Assembly (NCBI GenBank): GCA_020430865.1
Contig: JAGQIY010001507.1
Coordinates: forward strand, 1-5,480
Reading direction: 5' to 3'
Source: Myxococcales bacterium
GTDB lineage: Bacteria > Myxococcota > Polyangia > Polyangiales > Polyangiaceae
DNA length: 5,480 nt
This document shows positions 5,426 to 5,480 of this stretch, piece by piece (within the stretch, counting starts at the first letter, position 1; each line of letters starts with the position of its first letter). The notes beneath the pieces were generated by a model. The model searched no databases. It was not told the origin of the DNA and saw only the letters and a list, made by a program, of their open reading frames with translations. A program made the translations under genes and the position numbers.

Positions 5426-5430
5426 AGGAG
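5426..5430 (+). promoter_or_regulatory. Ribosome binding site of the gene entering at 5436
   Basis: AGGAG lies five bases (TTTTG) before ATG 5436. It is the best Shine-Dalgarno in the intergenic region and is the main support for a real start codon there. Confidence 0.65.
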
Positions 5431-5435
5431 TTTTG

Positions 5436-5480
5436 ATGTTCCGAAGAGTTCCCAACTTCGCCCGCGACGGAGTGGTGCTG
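5436..5480 (+). CDS. N-terminus of an unidentified gene (partial, runs off the window)
   Basis: ATG 5436 opens a frame to the window end, encoding MFRRVPNFARDGVVL. It is preceded by a good AGGAG and by the facing box 4', 58 bases upstream. Fifteen residues do not allow a family assignment: two Arg follow the start, but no signal peptide or domain can be judged. Orientation is the same as R2, S and R3, but 163 bases and the operator pair separate it from R3, so it probably has its own promoter. I infer it is a target of the local regulators. Confidence 0.55.
   Translation, partial: MFRRVPNFARDGVVL

Overview
The window is GC-rich, densely coding bacterial DNA. The organism is most likely a myxobacterium (Myxococcota, Polyangia-like). 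This is inferred from the Gly/Ala/Ser-rich lipoprotein with Cys/Asp repeats and from several LuxR-type (GerE-fold) regulators that look paralogous and have no autoinducer-synthase gene beside them. No RNA gene, insertion sequence, CRISPR array or clear terminator was found.

Layout, left to right: (1) 1-145, an intergenic region, possibly with the last codons of an upstream gene, and carrying box 1. (2) 146-1345 (+), a secreted lipoprotein called LP here, with five 21-22-residue Cys/Asp repeats and a glycine-rich beta-solenoid-like C-terminus. (3) 1410-2600 (-), regulator R1, convergent with LP. (4) 2601-2795, a divergent promoter region with box 2. (5) 2796-4022 (+), regulator R2, a full-length paralogue of R1. 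Both have an N-terminal sensor region, a conserved W-x2-L-x2-GRWS segment, and two HTH domains (HTH1, HTH2). (6) 4023-4272, a 250-base leader with a box pair and two dyads. (7) 4273-4572 (+), S, a 99-aa protein that is essentially a free-standing HTH2. (8) 4574-5272 (+), R3, a short paralogue with only HTH1 and with the middle of the sensor region missing; it starts one base after the S stop codon. (9) 5273-5435, an intergenic region with an inverted box pair. (10) 5436 onward (+), the first 15 codons of another gene.

The main result is a recurring sequence box, consensus about GGACGAAYTGACCATGG. It lies upstream of LP, R1, the S-R3 pair and the gene at 5436. In three of these four places it has the same orientation toward the start codon and lies 54-71 bases from it. 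Twice it also occurs as an inverted pair. All three HTH2 domains (R1, R2, S) share an almost identical recognition-helix segment, SPRT(V/I)ANQ. I infer a local regulatory circuit in which paralogous two-headed regulators, one of them split into two coupled genes, act on a shared operator that also controls a surface lipoprotein and an unknown downstream gene. The boxes and paralogy are visible in the sequence; the binding and regulation are inferred.
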